Assembly (NCBI GenBank): GCA_002348185.1
Contig: DDYW01000132.1
Span: 1-14,459 of the forward strand
Source of the DNA: Candidatus Hydrogenedentes bacterium UBA2224
Lineage (GTDB): Bacteria; Hydrogenedentota; Hydrogenedentia; Hydrogenedentales; SLHB01
Length of the DNA: 14,459 nucleotides
Direction of reading: 5' to 3'
The notes under the pieces were generated by a model. It had not been told where the DNA came from and did not search any database. It was given only the letters and a program-made list of their open reading frames with translations. How positions within the stretch are numbered: position 1 is the first letter of the stretch; the number at the start of each line of letters is the position of its first letter. A program made the translations under genes and the position numbers. This document shows positions 1 through 6,362 of this stretch, one piece after another.

Positions 1-160
1 GGACGGCGCTTGGAACATGTCCCCGTTCTTCGTCTTCTTCTCCGGACCGTCTTTCGCGGGGACATTCGTGTCTTGTAGCGCAGGCGTCTCGCCTGCATTC
101 TTGATCTTCCGGGGGCAAGCCGGATGCAGGCGAGACGCCTGCGCTACAAGATCCCCGTTC
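1..160. repeat. Left terminal inverted repeat (pairs with 14300-14459)
   Basis: The first 160 bases match the reverse complement of the last 160 with mismatches only at positions 100, 117, 152 and 156. Positions 1-99 are identical. The repeat contains a large palindrome (71-151). A 26-bp segment at 21-46 recurs in direct orientation with two mismatches at 153-178, just past the palindrome. No transposase or recombinase is encoded inside the window. It is either a dispersed repeat on which the assembly broke or the arm of a real inverted-repeat-flanked segment. The coordinates come from direct alignment by eye. Confidence 0.93.
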
Positions 161-178
161 TTTGTCTTGTTCTCCGGA
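21..178. repeat. Imperfect 26-bp direct repeat flanking the palindrome
   Basis: Segments 21-46 and 153-178 both begin CCCCGTTCTT or CCCCGTTCTTT and end TTCTCCGGA, and agree at 24 of 26 positions. They bracket the 71-151 palindrome in the same orientation. The right-hand end of the window carries the outer copy (14414-14439, inverted). The inner copy is only partly retained there: identity is lost after about 4 bases past position 156 of the alignment. The pattern suggests that the repeat unit is a composite. Confidence 0.7.
71..151. repeat. Large palindromic (REP/MITE-like) hairpin, left copy
   Basis: Positions 71-98 and 124-151 are perfect reverse complements (28-bp stem) around a 25-nt loop. 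Each arm contains a smaller palindrome, GCAGGCG-TCT-CGCCTGC, so the unit can fold as a nested or cruciform structure. In one reading frame it translates to a peptide containing AGCRRDACAT. From memory, that peptide turns up as a spurious N-terminus in predicted proteins of repeat-rich Verrucomicrobia-like genomes. It carries no gene and is best regarded as a non-autonomous palindromic repeat. Confidence 0.85.
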
Positions 179-274
179 ATTTTCCGGTGTGGAACCATGC
201 GGGCCGCGTGGTCATCCGGATTTCGAACCCCTTCACCACCGTTCAGACCGGCGCGTCCATACGGCCCGGCGCGA

Positions 275-303
275 TTGCACCTCCGCAGGCCCTGTGGCAC
301 AAT
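275..303 (+). promoter_or_regulatory. Candidate promoter for the 344-5960 gene cluster
   Basis: TTGCAC at 275-280 and CACAAT at 298-303 are separated by 17 bp. The -10 is preceded by TGTGG, an extended -10-like context. Transcription would begin near 310, leaving a leader of about 34 nt before the ATG at 344. The hexamers match the sigma-70 consensus only moderately (3/6 and 4/6). The interval 179-343 otherwise holds nothing I recognise. Confidence 0.4.
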
Positions 304-343
304 GGCCGCCTCAGCGATTTCCACGCAACCTGAAGGGGATGCC

Positions 344-1420
344 ATGTCCGCCACGAGACGAACCCCGGGAAAACGGGTCCCGGTGAAAACCGCCATTCCG
401 CCCGTCGCGACCGAGGCGGAACTCGACGAATTGCTGTCAACGCCTGCGCCGGGACTCATCGATTTCATGGGCCGACTCCAGGGTGATCTGCTTATCCTGG
501 GGGCGGGCGGCAAGGTGGGGCATACGCTGGCGCGGATGGCCGTGCGCGCCATCGAGGCGTCGGGGGTGCGGCGGAACGTCATCGGCGTGGCCACTTTCTC
601 CTCCCCCGGGGTGCGGAAAGCGCTCGACCGGCTCGGCGTCGAGACCCACCAGGCCAATCTCCTCGAGCCGGGCGTCATCGACCGTTTGCCGGACGCCGAA
701 AACGTGTTGTACCTGGTCGGCCGCAAGTTCGGTTCGACGGGTGCGGAGTGGGACACGTGGGCCGTTAATGTGCACCTTTCGGGCCTGTGCGCGCAACGCT
801 ACCGGAAATCGCGCATCGTGTCGTTCTCGTCGGGCAACATTTATCCGTTTCTTCCGGTGGGCAGCGGCGGGGCGACCGAGGAAACGCCGGTGGCGCCCGT
901 GGGCGAATACGCCATGACGACGCTCGGGCGCGAGCGCATGTTCGATTATGTTGCGAATCACGAGGGTACGAACGTGCTGCAGTTCCGGCTCAATTACGCC
1001 GCGGAGCTGCGCTACGGGATCGTCCACGATGTGGCCTCGAAGGTCTGGAAGGGCGAACCGATCGACCTCTCGATGGGGCACGTCAATGTGGTCTGGCAGG
1101 GGTATGTGTGCAACGTCGCGCTGCTCAGCTTCGGTCTGGCGGAGTCGCCCGCGCGCATCCTGAACGTGGCCGGGCCGGAGACGGTATCGATTCGGTGGAT
1201 GGCGGAACGGCTGGGCAGGCTCCTGGGCAAGACCCCGAAGCTCGTGGGCGAGGAATCGCCAAACGCGCTGTTGAGCAATGCGGCGGCATGCCATAAGCTG
1301 TTCGGGTATCCGCAGGTGAGCGTCGATGCCTTGATCGAGTGGGTAGCGTACTGGGTGGCCAGCGGCGGGGCGAGCCTCGGTAAACCGACCCATTACGAAA
1401 CCCGCGACGGGAAGTTCTGA
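344..1420 (+). CDS. NAD(P)-dependent epimerase/dehydratase-like protein (atypical extended SDR)
   Basis: This is a 358-residue protein with a Rossmann fold. A short hydrophilic N-terminal leader is followed by the dinucleotide-binding loop GAGGKVG (residues 53-59) on a hydrophobic strand. SSGNIYP (162-168) is the usual serine-containing active-site strand of extended SDRs. The expected YxxxK catalytic pair is only half present: Tyr189 is followed by AMT and then Thr193 instead of Lys. The C-terminal third (around 220-340) looks like the substrate-binding part. Length fits the family. I chose the ATG at 344 because a purine-rich AAGGGG lies just upstream. The frame stays open back to position 17, but that part is repeat-derived. 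The next gene starts 2 nt after this stop codon, so the two are very probably co-transcribed and may act on the same sugar or sugar acid. The substrate is unknown, and the protein could be a binding or reductase variant rather than an epimerase. Confidence 0.82.
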   Translation: MSATRRTPGKRVPVKTAIPPVATEAELDELLSTPAPGLIDFMGRLQGDLLILGAGGKVGHTLARMAVRAIEASGVRRNVIGVATFSSPGVRKALDRLGVETHQANLLEPGVIDRLPDAENVLYLVGRKFGSTGAEWDTWAVNVHLSGLCAQRYRKSRIVSFSSGNIYPFLPVGSGGATEETPVAPVGEYAMTTLGRERMFDYVANHEGTNVLQFRLNYAAELRYGIVHDVASKVWKGEPIDLSMGHVNVVWQGYVCNVALLSFGLAESPARILNVAGPETVSIRWMAERLGRLLGKTPKLVGEESPNALLSNAAACHKLFGYPQVSVDALIEWVAYWVASGGASLGKPTHYETRDGKF

Positions 1421-1421
1421 C

Positions 1422-2495
1422 ATGGCTCAGCTACGGCCTTCGACATCCGTGCTCGACATCCTTCGCCGGGGCGCCGTGATTCCGGCCCATCCTCTGGCTC
1501 TCACGCAAGACGGGACGTTCGACGAGCGGCATCAGCGCGCCCTGACCCGCTATTACTGTGCCGCGGGCGCGGGCGGCGTGGCCGTGGGCGTTCATACCAC
1601 GCAGTTCGAGATTCGGCAGCCGCAACACGGCCTGTTCCGGCCCGTGCTCGAACTGGCCCGGGAAACCGCCGTCGCGTGCGCGGCTTCCCTCGGCCGTCCG
1701 GTGCTGCTGATCGGGGGAATCTGCGGCAAGACCCCCCAGGCCCTCGAGGAAGCCGCGTTTCTGAGAGAGACCGGCTACGACGCGGGCCTGCTCAGCCTGG
1801 CGGCCCTCAAGGATGAGACCATCTCCGAATTGATCGCGCACTGCCGGGCCGTGGCCGAGATCCTGCCGGTCATGGGCTTTTACCTGCAGCCCGCCGTCGG
1901 GGGGCGCGTGCTTCCCGCCGGTTTCTGGCGTCAATTCGCCGAGATCGAGAACGTGATCGCCATCAAGATGGCGCCGTTCAACCGCTACCAGACCTTCGAC
2001 GTGGTGCGCGCCGTCACCGAGGCGGGCCGGGCCGACGACATCGCCCTCTACACCGGCAACGACGACAACATCCTCGTGGACCTGCTCACGCCCTACCGCG
2101 TGCGCGTTGGCGGCGAGGCCGTGACAGTGCGCATCGCGGGCGGCCTGCTCGGCCACTGGGCCTGCTGGACCCGCTCCGCCGTCGCGCAGTGGAGCGAGTG
2201 CCGGGCGCTCGTTGAAGCGGGCGCGGGCATCCCTGAATCGGTGCTGACCCGCGCGGCTGAGGTAACCGACTGCAATGCGGCGTTTTTCGACGTGGCGAAC
2301 GGGTTTGCCGGGTGCATCGCGGGCATTCATGACGTGCTGGTGCGCCAGGGGCTGATGGCCTCCACCCGGTGTCTCAACCCGAACGAAACCCTGTCGCCCG
2401 GCCAGCGCGGCGAGATCGACCGCGTGTACAGCGCCTATCCCCATCTGAACGACGACGCCTTCGTCGAGCAGCATCTCGACGAGTGGCTGGCGTAA
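1422..2495 (+). CDS. Dihydrodipicolinate synthase / N-acetylneuraminate lyase family protein
   Basis: This is a 357-residue TIM-barrel protein of the class I (Schiff-base) aldolase family that includes DapA and NanA. Lys182 in VIAIKMAPF lies where the family's Schiff-base lysine occurs. Tyr154 in GFYLQPA matches the conserved catalytic tyrosine of the YxxP strand. The usual GTTGE substrate loop is replaced by GVHTTQF (residues 56-62), and the protein is some 50-60 residues longer than typical DapA, mostly at the C-terminus. It is therefore unlikely to be the lysine-biosynthesis enzyme and more likely a lyase or dehydratase for a sugar acid or related 2-keto acid. It starts 2 nt after the epimerase-like stop codon with a weak ribosome-binding site (GGGAAG), which points to translational coupling. 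Family membership is solid; the substrate is not determinable from sequence alone. Confidence 0.85.
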   Translation: MAQLRPSTSVLDILRRGAVIPAHPLALTQDGTFDERHQRALTRYYCAAGAGGVAVGVHTTQFEIRQPQHGLFRPVLELARETAVACAASLGRPVLLIGGICGKTPQALEEAAFLRETGYDAGLLSLAALKDETISELIAHCRAVAEILPVMGFYLQPAVGGRVLPAGFWRQFAEIENVIAIKMAPFNRYQTFDVVRAVTEAGRADDIALYTGNDDNILVDLLTPYRVRVGGEAVTVRIAGGLLGHWACWTRSAVAQWSECRALVEAGAGIPESVLTRAAEVTDCNAAFFDVANGFAGCIAGIHDVLVRQGLMASTRCLNPNETLSPGQRGEIDRVYSAYPHLNDDAFVEQHLDEWLA

Positions 2496-2570
2496 TCGGC
2501 GGCGCCGCGCACTCCCGCCCGTCGGCGAGCGCGCGCGCACGCCCGGGTGATTGCGGAAGGAGGTCGCGCC

Positions 2571-5500
2571 ATGAAACCCGCCTGCGCTCTGATTCTCTCC
2601 CTCATGACCATGGGGGCCTTCGCCGCGGAATCCCCGGACTACCTCCTCCTGGTCGTCGAGACGCCGCCGTCCGCCGGGATCCTCGCGCGCGACCTGGACT
2701 GGACGCCGGTCCTGCAGGACGCGCCCGCTCCCCCTGCGCCGAAAGCGTTTTTCGAGCAGGGCGACGGACTGACGGCGCTGCCGCTTCAGTATGATGCGCG
2801 GGACGACGGGCCCGGCCGCCTGGTGCTCCGCGCGCCCGGGGACATCCCGCCCGGGGCGCGCATCCGGCTGTATGCCGCCGACGGCCCGGAAGGCGTCCCG
2901 CCGCCGCCCGAGGCCCATGTCTCCGCCACCAGCGAAAACGGCGTCATCACGGTCAACAACGGCGTCGTCGAGATCGTCCACAACCCCGCGGTCCTGGCCG
3001 GGCTGCCTTCGAAGGTCACCTTCGTTGAAACGGGCCGGGCGTTTGAGGGCTGCTTTTTCAACGACCGGCTCTACCACCCCGACACCGGCGCGTATGCGCT
3101 CTATCTCGACCCCCAGCCGGAGGTCCGCCTTCTATCCTCGGGGCCCATAGAGGCGGTCGTCGAAGTTCGTGCCCGGTATCTGAAGGACGCCGCCCCCGCC
3201 CCCGGCAACGCGCGCGCCGTGTACCGGTTCCGGTACCGGGCCGGGTCGCCGGCCGTGGAAATCACCGCCACCTGCACGCAGGACGAATTGCGCTCCTGGC
3301 AGGAACTGCACCTGGCCGAATGGCATTTCCCGTCACGGCCGCTGCCACAATGGGCCATTGGAGCGCCGCTTCAGCAGGGAACGTTCCAGGAGGATGCTCT
3401 GTCGCTCGAGGGCGCGTCGTGGGCCTGCCTGACCGACGGAGAGCACCTATTCGGCCTGTATGGCGGCCCCATCAAGCTGTATTCGGGCACACCGGGTTAC
3501 GGCAGCTATGTCCACGGGCCCTGGGTGTCCTGGGAAAGCCTCGAGACGACGCTGCGCACCACGGCGTGGCTCGACACGGGAAAAGACGCCGTGGAGGCCC
3601 TCTCGGCGGCCGCCGCTGCTCCGCTCCGGCCCGCGCGCACGCGCATCAGCACGCCCCGCCTGGAAGAACTCCGGCAAGGCATTGCCGAGCGCCTGGCCGC
3701 CGCTGAACCGGACAATCACCGCATGCAGCGCGCCGCGTGGAGGTTCTCGCTGTACACGCGGCCCGCGGTCTGGGACGCCTCGCTTGAAGAGACGCACGAA
3801 CGGCTTCAGGCGCTCTCGAGTGCCATGAAAGGGCCCGTCACGAGAAGCGTCTCCAGGATCGACGACCGCGAGGCGCAACACGTGTATGTATTCGACGACA
3901 CGCTGGGAACCCTCGCCTTCGACCCGGTGGACCGGCGCGCCTTGCTGAGCCTGTTCAGTCTCGCGGGCCGGCGCGAATTTCTGTCGGACAGCGTAACGCC
4001 CCTGTGGACCATGGCCGGCGAGGAGGCCGGGGGCCGGGAAACCGTCTGGACCAGTCTGGATACAAGCTTCGTGTGCGCGCCGGCCGCTGCGTCCGCCGCC
4101 GGAGGCGGCCATAAACACGCCCGCCTGGTCTGGACGGGCCGCGGGGAGGCGGCGGGCGTCACGGTGACGGTCGACCTGGCCCTCGAAACGCCCGGTCTCG
4201 CCCTGACGCTCCAGATCGCCAACGATACGGACGCCATCGCCGTGAACCGCGTCGAGTTTCCGGTACTGTCACTGGGCCCCATCGGGGATTCCGCGGACGA
4301 CGACCGCTTTCTCGCGCCGACGGTTTCGGGCACGCTCTGGCCTGCTCCGCTCGTCAATGGCGTCTCGGTGGATGCCCGGTACCCGAGCGGCTGGGGCAGC
4401 ATGCAGTTCGGCGCGCATTACGACGGCGACGCCGGGCTCTACATCGCCGTGCACGATCCCCTCGCCGCGACCAAGCGGTTCCGCGTGCACCGCGACGAGG
4501 CCCGAGACGCCCTCGATGTCCGCATCGAATGGCCCGCGCCCGATGCGTCCGTGCCGGGCAACGATTTCGAGATGCCGGGGCCGGCCGTGCTTGCGGCGTT
4601 CCAGGGCGACTGGTTCGACGCGGCCCAGCTCTACCGCGCCTGGGCCGAACGCGAGGCCGCGTGGTGGCCGGCGCGGGGCCAGTGGGGCCGTCCCGACATT
4701 CCCGCGTGGCTGATGGATACCTGCGTGTGGGGCCGCCCCGACGGCGCCGCCAGCACGGCCGTTCCTCAGACGCTCGCCTTCGCCGAATACCTGGGCGTGC
4801 CGACGGCGGTCCACTGGTATTCGTGGCATGAAATCCCCTTCGACAACGATTACCCCCACTATTTCCCCGCGAAAGAGGGTTTCGCGGAAGGCGTTGCCCG
4901 GCTGCACGAGGCGGGCGTGCGGGTGATGCCGTACATCAACGGCCGCTTGTGGGATTCCGATACCGGGGATTTCCAGCCGCTGGCGCTGCCCGCCGCGGCA
5001 AAAAAACGCGACGGCGAGCCGTACATCGAGCATTACGGCAGCGACCCCGAAGACCTGGTCCCCATGTGTCCGACCCAGGAGGTCTGGCAGGACAAGGTCC
5101 AGGAAATCGTGTTACGGCTCATCGGACCCGAGTTCAATGTGGACGGCGTATATATCGACCAGGTGGCCGCGGCCGCCCCCGCCGAGTGCTACGACCGCAG
5201 CCACGGTCATCCGCTCGGGGGCGGCGCCTGGTGGACCACCCTTGGATACTGGCCCATGCTCACGGCGCTCAATACCGCCATCGACCAGCAGTTCCCCGAC
5301 AAAATGCTCACCACCGAGTGCAACGCGGAACCGTTCACGCACCTTTTCGACGGGTATCTGACCTGGCATTTTCAATACAACCACGCCGTGCCCGCGTTCG
5401 CGGCGGTGTACGGCGGCAAGATTGTCATGTTCGGCCGTTCGGATGGGGGCGAGGATCTCCAGGCCCACTGGGCCCGCACCGGTCAGGCGTTGGTGTGGGG

Positions 5501-5960
5501 CGAGCAGTTGGGGTGGTACGGCACCGATTATGTCGACCGCATGCCCCGCGCCGCCGAGTATCTGCGGCGCTGTGCGCGGGTCCGGAGCCATCTCCTGCCG
5601 TACCTCGCCCGGGGCCGGATGCTCCGCCCGCCGGTCCCCAGAGGCGTGCTCCCCCAGGTGACCGCAAACTGGGCCTGGGGCGGCGGCGACTGGCCGGTGA
5701 CCACGCCCGCCCTCCAGACCGGCGCCTGGCGCGCCGAAGACGGGTCGGTCGCGTTGGTCTTCGCCAATACCATCGACCGCCCGTTGTCGTTCTCGTGGAC
5801 GCTCAACGACGGTGAGTACGGCCTGACCGGGGACGTGCGCCCGTATTCCCGCATAACCGAAGAGGGGGTTGCGGCCGCCGAATCCGCACCCCCCGGCGCC
5901 GATCTCACCCTGAACCTCGAACCCCTGGCCGTGGCCGCTTTGGTGTTCCCGGCCGGATAA
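2571..5960 (+). CDS. Exported DUF6259-like glycoside-hydrolase-type protein
   Basis: This 1129-residue protein has a classical signal peptide (MKPACALILS..., likely cleaved near residue 18-19 after AFA). I chose the ATG at 2571, not the in-frame GTG at 2547, because AAGGAGGT (2557-2564) sits just upstream and the signal peptide begins there. Residues about 20-690 look like beta-rich domains with a helical insert. Residues about 705-1010 resemble a TIM barrel: WLMDTCVW, HWYSWHE, GVRVMPYINGRLWD, then NVDGVYIDQ with Asp863, and LTTECNAE with Glu916. The last ~100 residues form a beta domain. The order fits the DUF6259 family and distantly GH101/GH36-like clans, in which an Asp and a Glu on successive strands act as nucleophile and acid/base. 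Assigning Asp863 and Glu916 to those roles is inference. It lies 75 nt after the lyase gene and probably acts on an extracellular or periplasmic polysaccharide or glycoconjugate whose products the two upstream enzymes could process. Confidence 0.78.
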   Translation: MKPACALILSLMTMGAFAAESPDYLLLVVETPPSAGILARDLDWTPVLQDAPAPPAPKAFFEQGDGLTALPLQYDARDDGPGRLVLRAPGDIPPGARIRLYAADGPEGVPPPPEAHVSATSENGVITVNNGVVEIVHNPAVLAGLPSKVTFVETGRAFEGCFFNDRLYHPDTGAYALYLDPQPEVRLLSSGPIEAVVEVRARYLKDAAPAPGNARAVYRFRYRAGSPAVEITATCTQDELRSWQELHLAEWHFPSRPLPQWAIGAPLQQGTFQEDALSLEGASWACLTDGEHLFGLYGGPIKLYSGTPGYGSYVHGPWVSWESLETTLRTTAWLDTGKDAVEALSAAAAAPLRPARTRISTPRLEELRQGIAERLAAAEPDNHRMQRAAWRFSLYTRPAVWDASLEETHERLQALSSAMKGPVTRSVSRIDDREAQHVYVFDDTLGTLAFDPVDRRALLSLFSLAGRREFLSDSVTPLWTMAGEEAGGRETVWTSLDTSFVCAPAAASAAGGGHKHARLVWTGRGEAAGVTVTVDLALETPGLALTLQIANDTDAIAVNRVEFPVLSLGPIGDSADDDRFLAPTVSGTLWPAPLVNGVSVDARYPSGWGSMQFGAHYDGDAGLYIAVHDPLAATKRFRVHRDEARDALDVRIEWPAPDASVPGNDFEMPGPAVLAAFQGDWFDAAQLYRAWAEREAAWWPARGQWGRPDIPAWLMDTCVWGRPDGAASTAVPQTLAFAEYLGVPTAVHWYSWHEIPFDNDYPHYFPAKEGFAEGVARLHEAGVRVMPYINGRLWDSDTGDFQPLALPAAAKKRDGEPYIEHYGSDPEDLVPMCPTQEVWQDKVQEIVLRLIGPEFNVDGVYIDQVAAAAPAECYDRSHGHPLGGGAWWTTLGYWPMLTALNTAIDQQFPDKMLTTECNAEPFTHLFDGYLTWHFQYNHAVPAFAAVYGGKIVMFGRSDGGEDLQAHWARTGQALVWGEQLGWYGTDYVDRMPRAAEYLRRCARVRSHLLPYLARGRMLRPPVPRGVLPQVTANWAWGGGDWPVTTPALQTGAWRAEDGSVALVFANTIDRPLSFSWTLNDGEYGLTGDVRPYSRITEEGVAAAESAPPGADLTLNLEPLAVAALVFPAG

Positions 5961-5963
5961 GCT

Positions 5964-6006
5964 CCGGGAAACGGATGGATCCGGCGCTATTCGCGGGATT
6001 TCCCGG
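5964..6006 (+). terminator. Weak inverted repeat after the glycosidase-like gene
   Basis: CCGGGAAA (5964-5971) and TTTCCCGG (5999-6006) can pair as an 8-bp stem over a 27-nt loop, starting 4 nt after the stop codon. There is no T-tract downstream and the loop is long, so intrinsic termination is doubtful. Its position between a stop codon and a strong promoter is the only support. Confidence 0.25.
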
Positions 6007-6040
6007 GCAAAAGTAAGGGCATTTGCTGTAAGGACTTCCG

Positions 6041-6069
6041 TTGACAAGAGATAACCCGGGGTCTAGAAT
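6041..6069 (+). promoter_or_regulatory. Near-consensus sigma-70 promoter for the zinc-ribbon/TPR locus
   Basis: A perfect -35 TTGACA (6041-6046) is followed after exactly 17 bp by TAGAAT (6064-6069), which matches TATAAT at five of six positions. The start site would be near 6076, giving a leader of about 65 nt before the ATG at 6141. It is the best promoter in the window and stands in a locally AT-richer patch of otherwise GC-rich DNA. It should give constitutive expression of the three genes downstream. Confidence 0.78.
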
Positions 6070-6140
6070 GGGCATAATGCAACAGGGAGCACGGTTGTCT
6101 GGCAGGGCGGGCACAACACCGCAAGGAGGTTTCCGGATAG

Positions 6141-6311
6141 ATGTCTGCCGGCGCGTATGTGGTGGTCATGCTGGCGGTGATCGCCGTATGCACGCTGGTG
6201 AGTGTGCCGCCCCTGTTTTTCAGAAAGTGTGTTCGCTGTGGCACGCGGAATTTTATTGAAGCCCGGAACTGTAGATCCTGTGAGGCGCCGCTGCCGTATG
6301 ACAGCGCGTAG
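6141..6311 (+). CDS. Small membrane-anchored zinc-ribbon protein (56 residues)
   Basis: The ATG at 6141 opens a 56-codon frame ending at TAG 6309-6311. It is preceded by AAGGAGGT (6123-6130). The protein has one hydrophobic segment (about residues 5-26, YVVVMLAVIAV...) followed by a compact zinc ribbon: Cys30-x2-Cys33 and Cys44-x2-Cys47, then a short acidic tail. The basic RK after the hydrophobic stretch suggests that the ribbon faces the cytoplasm (N-out). It is the first gene after the strong promoter and lies 51 nt before another zinc-ribbon membrane protein whose ribbon is organised similarly. I do not know a named family for it. It could recruit or pair with the ribbon of its neighbour. 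The ribosome-binding site, promoter, cysteine spacing and membrane segment together make it a credible gene; being under 60 codons, it is easily lost in automated annotation. Confidence 0.8.
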   Translation: MSAGAYVVVMLAVIAVCTLVSVPPLFFRKCVRCGTRNFIEARNCRSCEAPLPYDSA

Positions 6312-6362
6312 GGCACGGTGTCCTGCACGCCGACAGGCCGGCGGGTACGAGGAGAAGTTAAC

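Noticed and set aside
1431..3077. Minus-strand open frame of 548 codons
   Set aside because: It lies opposite two well-supported genes and across their intergenic gap. It has low-complexity basic composition and no ribosome-binding site or motif.
6073..6078. CATAAT as an alternative -10 for the 6041 promoter
   Set aside because: Its spacing from TTGACA is 26 bp, too long; TAGAAT at 17 bp is far better.
6041..6259. Plus-strand 72-codon frame beginning within the promoter
   Set aside because: Its start coincides with the -35 hexamer and it overlaps the better-supported 56-residue gene in another frame.
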